A stretch of 64,000 nucleotides of DNA from Mytilus trossulus (lineage: Eukaryota > Mollusca > Bivalvia > Mytilida > Mytilidae), in assembly GCF_036588685.1 (NCBI RefSeq), contig NC_086376.1:60783166-60847165 (forward strand), given 5' to 3'. Positions 1 through 10,499 of this stretch are shown piece after piece. The notes beneath the pieces are model-generated. The model searched no databases, was not told the origin of the DNA, and saw only the letters and a program-made list of their open reading frames with translations. A program made the translations under genes and the position numbers. The number at the start of each line of letters is the position of its first letter. Within the stretch, counting starts at the first letter, position 1.

Positions 1-55
1 CCGGAAGGATAAGTAGATACTGCTCAACAAGTGGCACCCAATAACGTGTGTGGTT
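1..55 (+). repeat. Dispersed repeat family C, 3' end cut by window edge
   Basis: The first 50 bases match the last part of the longer copy at 12580-12810: ccggaagg.taag.agat, then a 'cacatg/caagtg' and 'ggcaccc' block. Only the end of the repeat lies in the window. Family C is non-coding as far as I can see. Confidence 0.6.
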
Positions 56-486
56 CTATTTTTGTCAACGGGTCAAAGTGAATATTTATCAAATTTAATG
101 GAAACTAAACGAGCCAAATGAATTTAAGTCAAGGTGTTTGGTACCACTTTGATGCTTGTAAACTTTTACGAATGTTCATCTTACTTTTTATTGATTTAGC
201 AGAAACTACACCGTGTGATTGTTTGACTATAGTGGTATTATAAGAAATTCGTTTATTAGTTTGTGAGTTAAGAACGTCAACTCAGTCTCGTTTATTTTTT
301 CAGCTTATCAAAAAATGAACACGGTCACAATGAATTAAATCAAAGTATTTCATAATTGTATATGTAAAAGAAATGACTGAATGAAAATAAGAATAGTCTT
401 TTAAAAGACAAAACTATTGTTCATGTTTCATTAACTTACCTTCTTAGAATTACAGTTAATTTCCATAAAAATAAAGGTTTCAAAAA

Positions 487-1497
487 TTAAAACCCATGTC
501 TTAATGATTGTATATTCAAATGTTGCAATACGTAAACATTTCGCTTTTTCCTACAAAATAATCCCAAGCAGCATAGTTTTATATGGCATGAATTTTTACA
601 TGGTGGTTTGTTTAAAAAATAATATAAGTACGGATTTATAGTTGAATTCATATATCCAAGCCACGTGATCACTAATACGGTAGTTTTTCCTGCTTTATAA
701 TTCATCAACGTGTCTACTATGGTCAACACGAAAAATGGTAGCCAACAAAGAAAGAAGCAACTTAACATAACTGCAATGGTTCGAGCAACTTTAACTTCTC
801 TTTTCATCAATATTTCGTTTTGTTGTAAAATACACTTACTTAGTTTGCACAAATTCCTTCGATTTGCCCGAACTTTGCGTAAAATTTTCAGATTGCAAAC
901 TAACATGAAAGCAGATGGAATATAAAACACTGCAACACCACATATAACTGCATAATAAATATTGACTATAAATGAACATGTGTTTGAACATTGTTTTGTT
1001 TCTTGTATTCCAATATTATGCACCTCTCCAAAAATCAAACCAAATGAAATAACAACTGGAAGCAGCCAGCATATAATGAGCAAAGTTATCACAGAACGAT
1101 TGCACATTAAATTATGGTATCTAAATGGTAAACAAATAGCTATGTATCTGTCAACGGTCATACACATAAGGTGAAATATAGATGTACTTGTAAACATGAC
1201 ATCTAAACTAAACGATAACCAGCACACAGATTTTAAGGTAAGCCATGACATATTTCCGAACTGTTGTAGAATGGAAAATGACATCACAAATATCGCAACA
1301 GCTATGTCTGTAACGGCCAATGATACGACGAAGACATTCGCTTTTTGTCTAAATTTATGACGTTTTAGTACAGTGAATATAACTAGAATATTTCCCGCAA
1401 TAGTTATACAAGGAAAACAAGAAAGAAATATAATCAACACTATATCTTCTGTAACTAATTTGTCACTTGTTGTATTTGAGCAAGTTCCGTTGTTCAT
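487..1497 (-). CDS. Class A (rhodopsin-like) GPCR, aminergic type, orphan ligand
   Basis: A 336-residue seven-transmembrane receptor, intact and with coding sequence in one exon. It should sit in the plasma membrane, bind a small amine outside and signal through G proteins. Landmarks: N-terminal glycosylation sites near N3 and N8; N36 (1.50); LAVTD with D64 (2.50); C92 (3.25) for the loop-2 disulphide; D99 (3.32), the amine counter-ion; DRYIAI with R117 (3.50); W144 (4.50); FYIP with P194 (5.50); FFLCWLPFF with W252 (6.48) and P254; W279-L-G281-Y282 (7.40-7.43), an aminergic signature; NPYLY at 288-292; Cys-rich short tail near 309-315, a possible palmitoylation site. Positions 5.42 and 5.46, usually Ser/Thr in catecholamine and many serotonin receptors, are C186 and V190. 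That argues against a catechol ligand and leaves trace-amine-like or unknown amines. The ATG at 1497 lies 40 bases inside an exon whose 3' splice site is at 1538-1539. AATAAA on the minus strand occurs at 291-296, 190 bases past the stop. Confidence 0.93.
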   Translation of the reverse strand: MNNGTCSNTTSDKLVTEDIVLIIFLSCFPCITIAGNILVIFTVLKRHKFRQKANVFVVSLAVTDIAVAIFVMSFSILQQFGNMSWLTLKSVCWLSFSLDVMFTSTSIFHLMCMTVDRYIAICLPFRYHNLMCNRSVITLLIICWLLPVVISFGLIFGEVHNIGIQETKQCSNTCSFIVNIYYAVICGVAVFYIPSAFMLVCNLKILRKVRANRRNLCKLSKCILQQNEILMKREVKVARTIAVMLSCFFLCWLPFFVLTIVDTLMNYKAGKTTVLVITWLGYMNSTINPYLYYFLNKPPCKNSCHIKLCCLGLFCRKKRNVYVLQHLNIQSLRHGF

Positions 1498-1537
1498 ATC
1501 TGGTTCTTCAAATACTGTGTTTGATTATAATAGGATC

Positions 1538-1560
1538 CTAAAAAATAAAACAAAACATTT
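1538..1560 (-). other. 3' splice site upstream of the GPCR start codon
   Basis: Read on the minus strand, a T-rich tract (tgttttgttttattttttag) ends in AG at 1539-1538, followed by 40 bases and then the GPCR ATG. This implies at least one non-coding 5' exon further upstream (higher coordinates), so the promoter is not next to the ORF. I could not locate that exon. Confidence 0.6.
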
Positions 1561-1729
1561 GTATAAAATACTTTACATATATTTTTTTTCAAAACATATA
1601 AAATTTGTGATTTTTTGGATGTTATCAAGTACAGAATCATATTTACTCAAATTAGCTTTTCTGTGTATAAGTACGAGTTTCACGTTTTCATCCTAGTGAA
1701 ACTAAATATATTTTTTCCCTATTCTCTAT

Positions 1730-2420
1730 ATGAAAATATTCATTCCATTCACAGTTTCAATAACAGTTTACCTCTAGCGAGACATTATTATTAATGTATA
1801 TAACTGATTTCCTTAAAATGTAATTACCTGATGCGCTGTGCCTTCCATAGTTGTCCTCTGAAACGTTATTAAGACATTCGCACGTTAGCATATTTTCAAT
1901 ATCAATAATCCATGCAATGCTACACTGGACAAATAAAATTCCCAAAGGATCAGAGATTTTGTTTATCTGAAGTAATTGTATCCTGTTAAACTTATGGCAT
2001 GTGCCCAGGGTCGGAAGTATCATTTGTGTTTGTGTGAAAAATGACGCATTGATGCTAGTGGGGAAAATAACGTTGTTTATCAATTAATTTTTTTTCAATC
2101 ATATATAAATCTGTTGATATCCTCCAAACAGATAATACACGATTAGAGACACACGCTTTGCATAACAAATACATACATCCAAGCCATTTCTATATCACTT
2201 TGATATGAAATATTCTATTTATATGCGAGAAATATAAATCAATTCGACGTGACACTGTAAGAAAACTGGATGTTATATGTTTGATAACATCATGGGTTAT
2301 AACAGCAATGCAAACTACTACAGATATGACGTATATAATCCTGTATTATTATGATGTGCGTGCTTTTGGCTTGGTTACTATGCAAAACTGAAAAACATGT
2401 TAAATTAAAAGTTGTGAATT
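1730..2420. repeat. Ancient duplication, left copy (partner 4230-4920)
   Basis: Blocks shared with 4230-4920 include attcacagtttcaa, the run gacacacgctttgcataaca, tacatacatccaagccattt and gtttgataacatca, in the same order and orientation and separated by diverged sequence. The duplicated unit carries the secreted-protein relics. Divergence is high, so the event is old. Confidence 0.7.
1757..2187 (-). pseudogene. Relic of small secreted-protein gene, copy 1
   Basis: On the minus strand an ATG at 2187 begins MAWMYVFVMQSVCL, a good signal-peptide core, then meets a stop at once. Relative to the copy at 4515-4679 a single base is missing near 2143, after which the second frame recovers similar residues (VLSV.RISTD). 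Further down (2042-1757) a 90-odd residue open stretch with several cysteines, ending GNYILRKSVIYINNNVSLEV, looks like the better preserved 3' part. The gene is broken here by at least one frameshift and stop. The product family is not recognised. Confidence 0.45.
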
Positions 2421-2770
2421 ACATTTTTAATATTTTGTTGAATTATAATGTTTGTGTCATCCGTCTGCAATCATATCATTTATATTTTCTCTAATTAAAC
2501 GAAACAACAAAACACAACCATTGTATACGAATTTAAAAGAAAAGCTTTGTTGAGAAATAAAAATATATAGAGTTTTGATTGTAACCAGATTGATCCCTGT
2601 AGAAAGCTTACTCTTTTTTTTAAATGTCATTCACTCTTAATCAATATCTCACCATGTCTTGTCACATAGTATGAAATACAATGTGTGAAAAAATAATATA
2701 TGGGCCATTTGAATGTTAAGTTCGTTTCACTATTATAAGATAAATGGGTTACCTTTTCCAAATATTGCAA

Positions 2771-3110
2771 ATAGTTATCAAAGGTTCCAGGATATAATTT
2801 AATACGCCATACGCGAGTTTCGTCTACATAAGACTCATTAGTGACGCTCAGATCAAAATAGTTGTAAAGCCAAACTAGTACAAAATTGAAAAGCATTAAG
2901 GACCCGAAATTCCAAAACGTTGTACCGAATACGGTTAGAGTAATCTATTGCTAGAATAAGAAAAGGCTTAGTTTTTCGAAAAATATAAAGTTTAGTCAGT
3001 AGGAGATTTATTAAAATGACATATAATTGATATACTAGTCAGCACTGAAGTGCTGACTACTGGACTGGTGAAACCCTCGGGGACGAAAACAGATGTTGGA
3101 AACATATATC
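2771..3110 (-). mobile_element. Hammerhead-bearing element, subfamily A, decayed
   Basis: Minus-strand copy. In element order it holds a cccgagggt..ccagtagtcagcac hairpin block (3110-3040), the leader with '..cgtatt.ggtacaac.ttttggaatttc' (about 2960-2880), a ribozyme relic (2804-2847) and the tail 'cctggaacctttgataact' (2790-2771). The hairpin block matches the spacer between the two ribozymes at 32385-32985, so the full unit has this order. Confidence 0.8.
2804..2847 (-). ncRNA. Type I hammerhead ribozyme relic, probably inactive
   Basis: Stem I arms GCGTCA / TGGCGT and GAAA are present. The core reads CTAATGA instead of CTGATGA, losing the essential G5. Stem III reads AC-TCGC-GT and the cleavage triplet is GTA rather than GTC. 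Predicted inactive from the G5 change. Confidence 0.75.
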
Positions 3111-4230
3111 TGCCAATGGTAATGCATATTAGGAATTCTTGATGGAACAACTTTGCGATATTTTGAATTAGAATGCGTGGATAAATGGAGAAATTTATGT
3201 TTTCCAAGGCGATGCATTTTCATAAGGTTTTAAAAACAATGTGATAAGGATTTTTTTCATAAATATTGGATAACATAGTTATTGTCATTGTGTTCATGCG
3301 TTGGAATGACGCAACATACAATGTAGTTTTATGGTGAACAAATATCACACGTTGGCTCGTTACAAATTTAAAATTACAAATAGGAACCAGTTGTATAATC
3401 CATATGTACATGCGACAATATTACTTTAACAGTCTAAATTCTGTTGCATGATTTTCAATGTGTCTACTATATGTTTTCTGTTCCTTTGTCCGACTGTTCG
3501 TCCGTCCGTTCGTCCCGCTTCAGGTTTAAGTTTTTGTCAATGTAGTTTTTGATGAAGTCGAAGTCCAATCAACTTGAAACTTAGTACACATAATCCCTAT
3601 GATATGATCCTTCTAATTTAAATGCCAAATTAGAGTTTTTACCCCAATTTTATAACGGTCCATTGAACGTAGAAAATGATTGTGTAAGTGGGGCATTCGT
3701 GTGCTTGGGGACACATTCTTGCTTTATGTAGAGAATGGTGGAACTAACATAGCTTCATAGCCAGCAAAATATCTCACTTGTACGACAGTTGTATCAGATT
3801 CTATCATATTGACAACGATGTATGAACAAAAAAAACAGTAAAATCGGTAAACATGTCAAAATATAGGAGTAGAGCAGTCAACATTGTGTTATAATCTTTA
3901 TCACTACAAATACAAACAGACATAAATAGGTAAAAAAGATTGCAGCACTTCATTTCTCACCAAAGTCAATGTTTACCACAAATTGTTATGAATTAAATAC
4001 ATTTTGGTTGTTAAATGTCATTATGATATAAAATTTAGTGTTCATGAATTTTATCAAAATTTTAAAGCCAATATTTAGTAACTTGAAAATTGAACATGAC
4101 AATGTTTATGAGATACTAATTGTCTGTATTCACCGTCGTTAGGATTTCTCTAACACAAAACATTTGATAATCTACTTATTGGTTAACAATTTCATTCTAG
4201 TGAAAAATCTTTTTAATTCTATTTGTAAAA
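3110..4230. other. Intergenic; fragment of repeat family D near 3735-3900
   Basis: No convincing coding region. At 3735-3900 a reversed fragment of repeat family D can be seen (ctcacttgtacgacagttgta, attgacaacgatgtatgaac, gagcagtcaacattgtg). The rest is unassigned AT-rich sequence. Confidence 0.5.
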
Positions 4231-4920
4231 ATATCATTTCATTCACAGTTTCAACCTATCTGTTTTCACTTCACAAAGCAGCATCACCTACTCGTATTAC
4301 TGATTTCTGTGATATTTAATTATTCTATGCGTTAAGCCGCCCATGATTATCTTCTTTTGAAAAATAATCAACATTGTTGCACATTAATATCTTGTCTATA
4401 TAAAAACAACTTTGCAAAGCAACGCAATAAAATAATATATCAGAGTATCAGAATTGCTGCCAATCTGATTTTTTTTTGTATCCCGTTAAAGACATCTGCT
4501 GAGAGTTTCAAACATTATATTTGTTCGTTTGAAAAATGTACCGTTTTATCTAGCAGGCAATCAACGTTTCTATCAATAAAAGAATTCCAATCAATTGAAT
4601 CTGTGGATGTCCTTTCTACAGATAATACATTGGCCTTTAGACACACGCTTTGCATAACAATTACATACATCCAAGCCATTTATATATTATTCGATATAAA
4701 ATAGTCTTATTGCATGTGAGGTAAGTTTACTTCCTTAAAATGATTAATGATATTCGACGTTTCCCTTAGAAAATTTGTTGCTATAAGTTTGATAACATCA
4801 ATAGTTATATCATTGCAATTGCAAGGTATACCAGATTTGACATATACAATCATCTATCATAAGATTGATGTCTTTTAGGCTTGTTTACTTTACAAATTCA
4901 AAATAAATGCTCATGCTACA
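4230..4920. repeat. Ancient duplication, right copy (partner 1730-2420)
   Basis: Second copy of the duplicated block described at 1730-2420; about 2.5 kb separates the two. Confidence 0.7.
4515..4679 (-). CDS. Small secreted-protein ORF, copy 2 (54 aa, probably a gene remnant)
   Basis: ATG at 4679 opens a 54-codon ORF that starts MAWMYVIVMQSVCLKA, a typical signal peptide with cleavage likely after Ala16, followed by an acidic, hydrophilic stretch with one Cys (position 41) and ending SNEQI. The homologous stretch of copy 1 continues beyond this point, so the TAA at 4515-4517 is probably a disabling stop or the real gene has a further exon. No family recognised. It is too short to be sure it is expressed, but two copies sharing the signal-peptide codons make an underlying gene likely. 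Confidence 0.4.
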   Translation of the reverse strand: MAWMYVIVMQSVCLKANVLSVERTSTDSIDWNSFIDRNVDCLLDKTVHFSNEQI

Positions 4921-5880
4921 TGCATGTTAGACATTGTTTTATTTTTTATTATAAATAACAATAGAACGATTACGTCATTTGTAAACTTTTCCCTTATCAA
5001 AGTGGCAAACAAAAATCAGAATAACTAATTGTATTGAACAATTGTGTTTGAATATATCATTGTTGGAGTCGCTTTACGTTTTATTTATTGTGGCATTTTC
5101 ATCATCCACACAATATCAGTTATATGGTTATAATTAATAATCATATATCAGTACCTTTTTGTGGGTTGTCACCTGATAGGCAATGTTTTGTTTTGATCAT
5201 AGATATTCACGAGACAGAAGGCATGCATTACTTTTTAGTAAATAGATTGGTTCTCCTTTTGTCATACTGGGTCCTTCTATAGTATACTTCCGGCGTTCGG
5301 AAAAGAACTTGTTCATCGTTACAGACCGTTTTGTAACTGCAATAAATCAAATCCTTGGTCTTTAAATTATGGATTGTTTTCGCATCATGATTAAACCACA
5401 TTTCCTAATTGTTTTTATTTTCCACAATACTATCGTTAAGTTTACATGTATTTGAATTACTAAATTAAAAATTCCCAAAAGTGTTGGCCGGTTCGTGATA
5501 TTCTGTGTAAATTGATTTTAAGAATTTTATTGTCATAGTTTTGACACGTGTCTTCTATTTCATTCATTCAATGGGTCTCTGCATGCAATTAAGGGAAAAA
5601 CTCAAACCCGAGCATATTAAGAAATGAAAGCATCATTATAACCAATAAAGCCTAAAGATACTAATAGTGAGTGCTCACCTTTTCAAAATTATTTCAATTG
5701 GCATTTGATTTATTTTTTTTTGTTTCATAAAAATAGAAGAAGGTCCCCTAACTTTAAAGTTTATTAATTTATCAACGATAATTTTTAAAATATTTGTTAT
5801 AAATTTTGTCAGTGAAGATGCAATGAGTACTGAGTGGATGATACCCTTGAGGAATAACATACCATTAGTTTCAGTGCCAG
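4920..5880. other. Intergenic, nothing recognised
   Basis: AT-rich, stops in all frames, no repeat that I can match elsewhere in the window. Confidence 0.4.
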
Positions 5881-6420
5881 TAAATACGTTTAACAGGAAT
5901 GGGATATTTTTTTACCGAAACAAAACTATCGACATTTACCAATAGAGGTGACTAGACAGCCAATTCAGTAAGTCACTGAGACTAATTGTAAATTAAAAAC
6001 TCATAATTACAACATTAAAAATTAATTTTCATACAAACATAACTTTACATCAAAGAGGTTCGAAGCAAACGCAAAGCACATCTTTTATATGGATATGGAA
6101 AACACGTGAGCTCGTGGTTACAGCCTTTACATCACGTCAATGTCTCTTTATACGATTTTACTGCTGCTTTATTATCAGGACCATTGGCGTCTTTATAATA
6201 ATGTAGAATTATGTGATAAATTAACAAAATTGATTCGTACATTTCAACTGAAAGCTGTTGATTATCATTTTAACCACCTGTCTATAAGTGGTATGTAAAT
6301 GCACCAAATATTAGTAGAAAGTTATAACTATGTTACACGTTTTGACTAGAAGCAAGCTAATGTAAAGTCGTTCTCCTCTGCAAAAGTTTGTGATCATTCC
6401 TTCTCTATTGCTTTGCACAT
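5880..6420. repeat. Ancient tandem duplication, left unit
   Basis: Shares with 6640-7110, in order: 'acaaaactatc.ac.ttta', 'acaaacataa.tttacatcaaa', 'gaagcaaacg', 'agcacatctttt', 'tttataataatg.a.aattatg.gat', 'ttattatcat.ttaaccac', 'tatgtaaatgca..aaatat' and 'attccttctctattgctttgca'. The two units are separated by a repeat G insertion. Confidence 0.75.
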
Positions 6421-6429
6421 CATTTCATA

Positions 6430-6640
6430 TAACACTGTCCAAGGTTAGGAGAGGGTTGTATTCCCGCTATTATGTTTAACCCAGCCACATTATTTATGTA
6501 GTTTTTCTCGTTTCTATGCGGTTTGGGCTTTGCTCAATGTTGAAGGCCGTACGGTCACCTATAGTAGTTAATGTTTGTGTCATTTTGGTCTCTTTTGGAC
6601 AGTTGTCTCATTGACAATCATACCACATCTTCTTTTTTTA
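6430..6640 (+). repeat. Dispersed repeat family G, long copy
   Basis: Recognised by gttgaaggccgtacggtcac, cattttggtctctt and the terminal gttgtctcattgacaatcat / accacatcttc. Related fragments lie at 9890-10030, 11800-11900 (-), 12260-12330, 30690-30745, 41815-41860 and 56625-56720. I recall it as a common mussel repeat. No coding capacity seen. It sits between the two duplicated units around it. Confidence 0.7.
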
Positions 6641-7110
6641 TAGTTAGTATCAGTTTCTACCACCAGTGACTTTTCGGCAGAACAAAACTATCTACTTTCA
6701 TTAATAGAGTTGGCTAGAACAAAAAATATTGATGTCTATACAAACATAAATTTACATCAAATAACATATTTTACTTAGAAGCAAACGGTAGCACATCTTT
6801 TCAATATGTAGTAGAAAACGAAGACGGTTACTGCAAGTCTGTGTATCTTTATGTGATTATTCACCGCATTGTTGACCAGGACAAGTGTAGTATTTATAAT
6901 AATGCAAAATTATGCGATTGATTAACGAAATATGTGTTAATGTTTGAACATGAAGATGTTTATTATCATATTAACCACATGTTTAAAAGTAGTATGTAAA
7001 TGCACTAAATATCGGTAGAAAGCTATAAATATTTTTACGTTAGGATTTGCTTATGTAAAGATCTCATCTGCTTGTGAAAATTCCTTCTCTATTGCTTTGC
7101 AGATATATTG
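6640..7110. repeat. Ancient tandem duplication, right unit
   Basis: Partner of 5880-6420, offset about 0.75 kb. This copy ends in a good + strand splice-acceptor-like tract (ttctctattgctttgcag at 7085-7102), which the left copy lacks (gcac instead of gcag). Confidence 0.7.
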
Positions 7111-7918
7111 ATGTAACTCTATTTGAATAAAATGACAATTGTTTTAAAGAGACAACTTACCAATAATTATGTCGTAATTGTATCAGCTTACTATTCCTTT
7201 GGATTTTTTATTTTGTATAATGGCAAAGGAAGAAGATTATGATATTGTTCTGTTTTCACCGCTTAATTATTGACATAATCGGGTTTTGTATCAATACTGA
7301 ACTGATGAAAATTCATATAAGATCTTGCTTGGGCATTTTAAAATTCATACTTAATTGCTCACGATGCTCATAAGTGATAAAAATGAAATTATTTATGCCA
7401 AAGGCGTACATTTTACAGACTATTGTTGATAATATCATACTTTGTCACGGAAGGTAACGATGATCTTTCAAAGGCAATCGCGCATAGGATAATAAATGGG
7501 AGGCGCTCATCCGTAACGCTCAACTATCAACCTTGAAATGCAGTTGTGTAAAAAAAAACATAGAAACGTTAGGAGCTACATGTATATTACCAAAAGGTAT
7601 ATAATGAAATGCATTTTATGTGTTCAACTATGCATGTGAGAATTGCAACCTTGACGTAATAACTTTTTAAGCTTTAGAAAGCCAATGATATACCAACATA
7701 GAAACGTTTTAGTAGATACATGACCAAAACAGATAAAACATGATAGCTAAAATGTTAAAGTTTATCAACGGAGAGGGAGGGCTGTACAATTATTGTTGAA
7801 AGTTACTAATGTTAATCGTTGGCACGAACAGTTTTAGAACGTTCATTACTAAACCAAGTGCCACAAATTACGATATGGTAATTTATCATTTAATCAGTTT
7901 TGTCAAAACATTAACTGT

Positions 7919-8173
7919 GATACAGATGAGTTGTTTAATCCACTATTTTCTAAATTTGAAAATTCGTGAACAAGTCAGGAATATGACAGATGTTGTCAAC
8001 TCGTTTATCTTTTGATTTTGCCATTTGATTTACTAGGAACTTTCCGTTTTGAATTTTCCTCGGCGTCAAGTATATTTGTGATTTTATTTTTAATAAGTTT
8101 TTATAAAACCAGGTTTAAACCAATCTTTTGTTTCGAAAACGGTTGTACCAAGTCAAAAATATAGCAGTTCTTT
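7919..8173 (+). repeat. 255-bp tandem duplication, unit 1 (repeat family D)
   Basis: Starts gatacagatgagttgttta and contains family D hallmarks: aagtcaggaatatgacag, gactttccgttttgaattttc-type block, ttgtgattttatttt and aaaccaggtttaaacca. The next 255 bases repeat it almost base for base. Confidence 0.9.
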
Positions 8174-8428
8174 GATACAGATGAGTTGTTTAATCCACTA
8201 TTTTCTAAATTTGAAAATTCGTGAACAAGTCAGGAATATGACAGATGTTGTCAACTCGTTTATCTTTTGATTTTGCCATTTGATTTACTAGGAACTTTCC
8301 GTTTTGAACTTTCCTCGGCGTCAAGTATATTTGTGATTTTATTTTTAATAAGTTTTTATAAAACCAGGTTTAAACCAATCTTTTGTTTCGAAAACGGTTG
8401 TACCAAGTCAAAAATATAGCAGTTCTTT
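8174..8428 (+). repeat. 255-bp tandem duplication, unit 2
   Basis: Head-to-tail copy of 7919-8173. The only difference I found is gaattttcctcgg versus gaactttcctcgg, so the duplication is recent. Confidence 0.9.
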
Positions 8429-8644
8429 TTTAATTGTTCAGTTTGATTTTGTTAGTTTTTATGAGATTTAAAAAGAAATACTTGGAGTTTGGTGTTTTTG
8501 TTTTACTTTTTGTTAATCAACAGTGTTTTCCTATTAGACACTTTCATGTGGTATCAAATGTATGAAATCGCTGTATACAAAAAGTTCAAAATTAAGGCCA
8601 AAATAAGATCATTGAATATCTCCCTCTTTTTAACCTTAATTTAC

Positions 8645-8800
8645 TTCATTCATAAAAAGAGGGGGAAAGACACCACGAGACAGTCAAACTCAGTCGAAAA
8701 TAAACTGACAATGCCATGGCTATAAAGAAAAACGAAAAACAGACAAATAATAGTACACATGACACAACATCGTGTTGCTCATGTTATAACATATCCGGTA
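8645..8800 (+). repeat. Dispersed repeat family C, shortened copy
   Basis: Matches the copy at 12580-12810: cagtcaaactc, actgacaatgccatggcta, aatagtacacatgacacaac, then jumps straight to cgtgttgctcatgtta. The middle 'accaggggtgatctcaggtg' part is deleted. Confidence 0.75.
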
Positions 8801-8861
8801 AATAGTCTTATTCGTAAAAAAGGGAAGGGGATTATAGTTACGTCATAATAAGTAGTTATCA

Positions 8862-8900
8862 AAGGTACAAGGATCGTAATTAAATACGCCAGACGCATAT
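8862..8900 (-). repeat. Tail fragment of hammerhead element (subfamily A)
   Basis: Minus strand reads tgcgtctggcgtatttaat and then tacctttgataact, the sequence that follows the cleavage site in subfamily A. The catalytic core is missing. It directly follows the reverse-transcriptase-like relic at 8905-9260. Confidence 0.65.
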
Positions 8901-8904
8901 CCGA

Positions 8905-9260
8905 TATCATCGGTTATTTCATAAGGATCAACCAACGCATGATGGCGTCTGTAAAATTTACGAAGGGATAAATTCAACACCACCATTTTGAACTCTTGGT
9001 TTAATAGCTTTATTGTGAGCAGCAACCTTCTATCAAGAAAGTCATGATAGGAAATTCAAGTCCAGGAATATTGTATAAATTGGGGGATATATACTCCGTA
9101 TGCAGGTGCTGCTTGAAGGTTGCTACTAAAAATCGAAAGTTCACAATTGGAAAGCTGAAATCATCTCATTTGTCGTAAAGTTTTGTTTTCAACCGACCCT
9201 TATTGTCAATTTTTAGAGTACGTCAAGGCATGAGGTAGACTTAACTGTATTAGGTATATC
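8905..9260 (-). pseudogene. Decayed reverse-transcriptase-type retroelement ORF, C-terminal part
   Basis: Conceptual translation on the minus strand, switching frames, gives blocks such as KIDNKGRLKTKLYDK, DDFSFPIVNF, APAYGVYIPQFIQYSW, ISYHDFLDRRLLL, IKLLNQEFK and LRKFYRRHHALVDPYEI. From memory this matches a region common in bivalve and amphioxus predicted proteins annotated as reverse-transcriptase-containing. At least two stops and two frame changes interrupt it, so it is dead. The next bases downstream are the tail of the hammerhead element, which may be an independent insertion or may mean that an autonomous element of this kind carries the ribozyme at its end. The RT class (Penelope-like or other) cannot be told from this fragment. 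Confidence 0.65.
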
Positions 9261-9714
9261 CTTTCGTTGAACATAGTCACCAATTTTTTAATTATATCTT
9301 GAGAGAACATTCTTTATATAGCGGAAAGAAAAGTTGAAGGATATTGCTAGCTTCTAATCTTTCTTTCTAAGAAGTTCCTGTATGAAGTCAGCCTCATAAT
9401 AATACAGAAACAAGTCAGCTATTAAGCTGTGCGACAAAATGTGTTCACCTTGATGATCGGGATATTTGCAAACATTATAAACAGTCTTTTTTAGTAAAGG
9501 CAAGTTCTTTAATTATTTAAATCAAACACATATACAGATATGATGCACGCAATTTATTCTTAGATATACGAGTTTACTATTAGTTAATATTGAAGTTCAG
9601 ATAGATCTCAGTGACAGTGAATTCTCTCACATCTGTACTTTGTGTCTATTGTATTTTTTTGTTTTTGGAGTTTGTATCGATCTAATGAGTAAAGCCCTTT
9701 TCATCTTATTTTTA

Positions 9715-10035
9715 AAGTTTGTTTTGTGCTGTGTTGTTATTTAACTGATGTTAGGGAGTTTGCGCGCCTGCAAACATGTTTTATCCTGCAACATGCTGTG
9801 CGTACCTATTTTTTTTATTGTTTTCTTCACAAATCAGGCATAAGTTTTCTCGTTTGTTCTGTGTGTCATATTTGTTTTTGTTTACATCAATTAGGTGCGC
9901 GGTTAAGCTACCTATTATGTTCCTTAGTTTTTCAATTAAATAGACCTCATTTTTCCTTTTTGGGACTTTTACATCTTTCCATGCGGTTGGGGTTTTGAAT
10001 ATTGTTTAAGGCAGTACGGTGACCTATACTCGCCA
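9715..10035 (+). repeat. Repeat family G relative, diverged
   Basis: Contains ttagtttttcaattaaatag, 'tttccatgcggttggggtttt', 'gttta aggcagtacggtgacctat', the same block order as in the copy at 6430-6640 (tatgcggtttgggctt, gaaggccgtacggtcacctat). No coding. Confidence 0.55.
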
Positions 10036-10499
10036 ATCTCCCTCAACATGTCCTTAGTTTGTTTAAATTAAAGATAATAAAAGAGACAATAGATAGTGTA
10101 CTTGCACACATGGGTATAAGTTCAACATCCTAGTAATATGTCAGTTCTTATCTTTAGTCCAATGTTGGAGAGCGTCTTACAAATAACAGAATGAAGAACA
10201 ACCCATTGAAAACGCCGTTTCTTTGAATATTGATATTCGTAAGCTTTGCAAGACAATGTTTTTCAAGTATATGTTCTTAAATATATAATTTTCCACCATT
10301 ATCAAGGAGAAACAGTCATATTTGATCGGCTCATCCGTTGTTTTTGTGATTTTGATTCGACATTAAATCCACTAAAGTCACTAAAACTTCAGCTAAAATG
10401 CAATAGATTTTGAGTTTAACTTTGACTTAAATTGAAACCTTACTATTATGAATTACAAGCTCCTCACTTGGGAGTGTGTTTTAAATTAACTGTTTAAAA

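Noticed and set aside
4357..4704. 115-codon plus-strand ORF
   Set aside because: Antisense to the secreted-peptide relic, whose minus-strand signal peptide is shared with a second copy; the plus frame is not shared.
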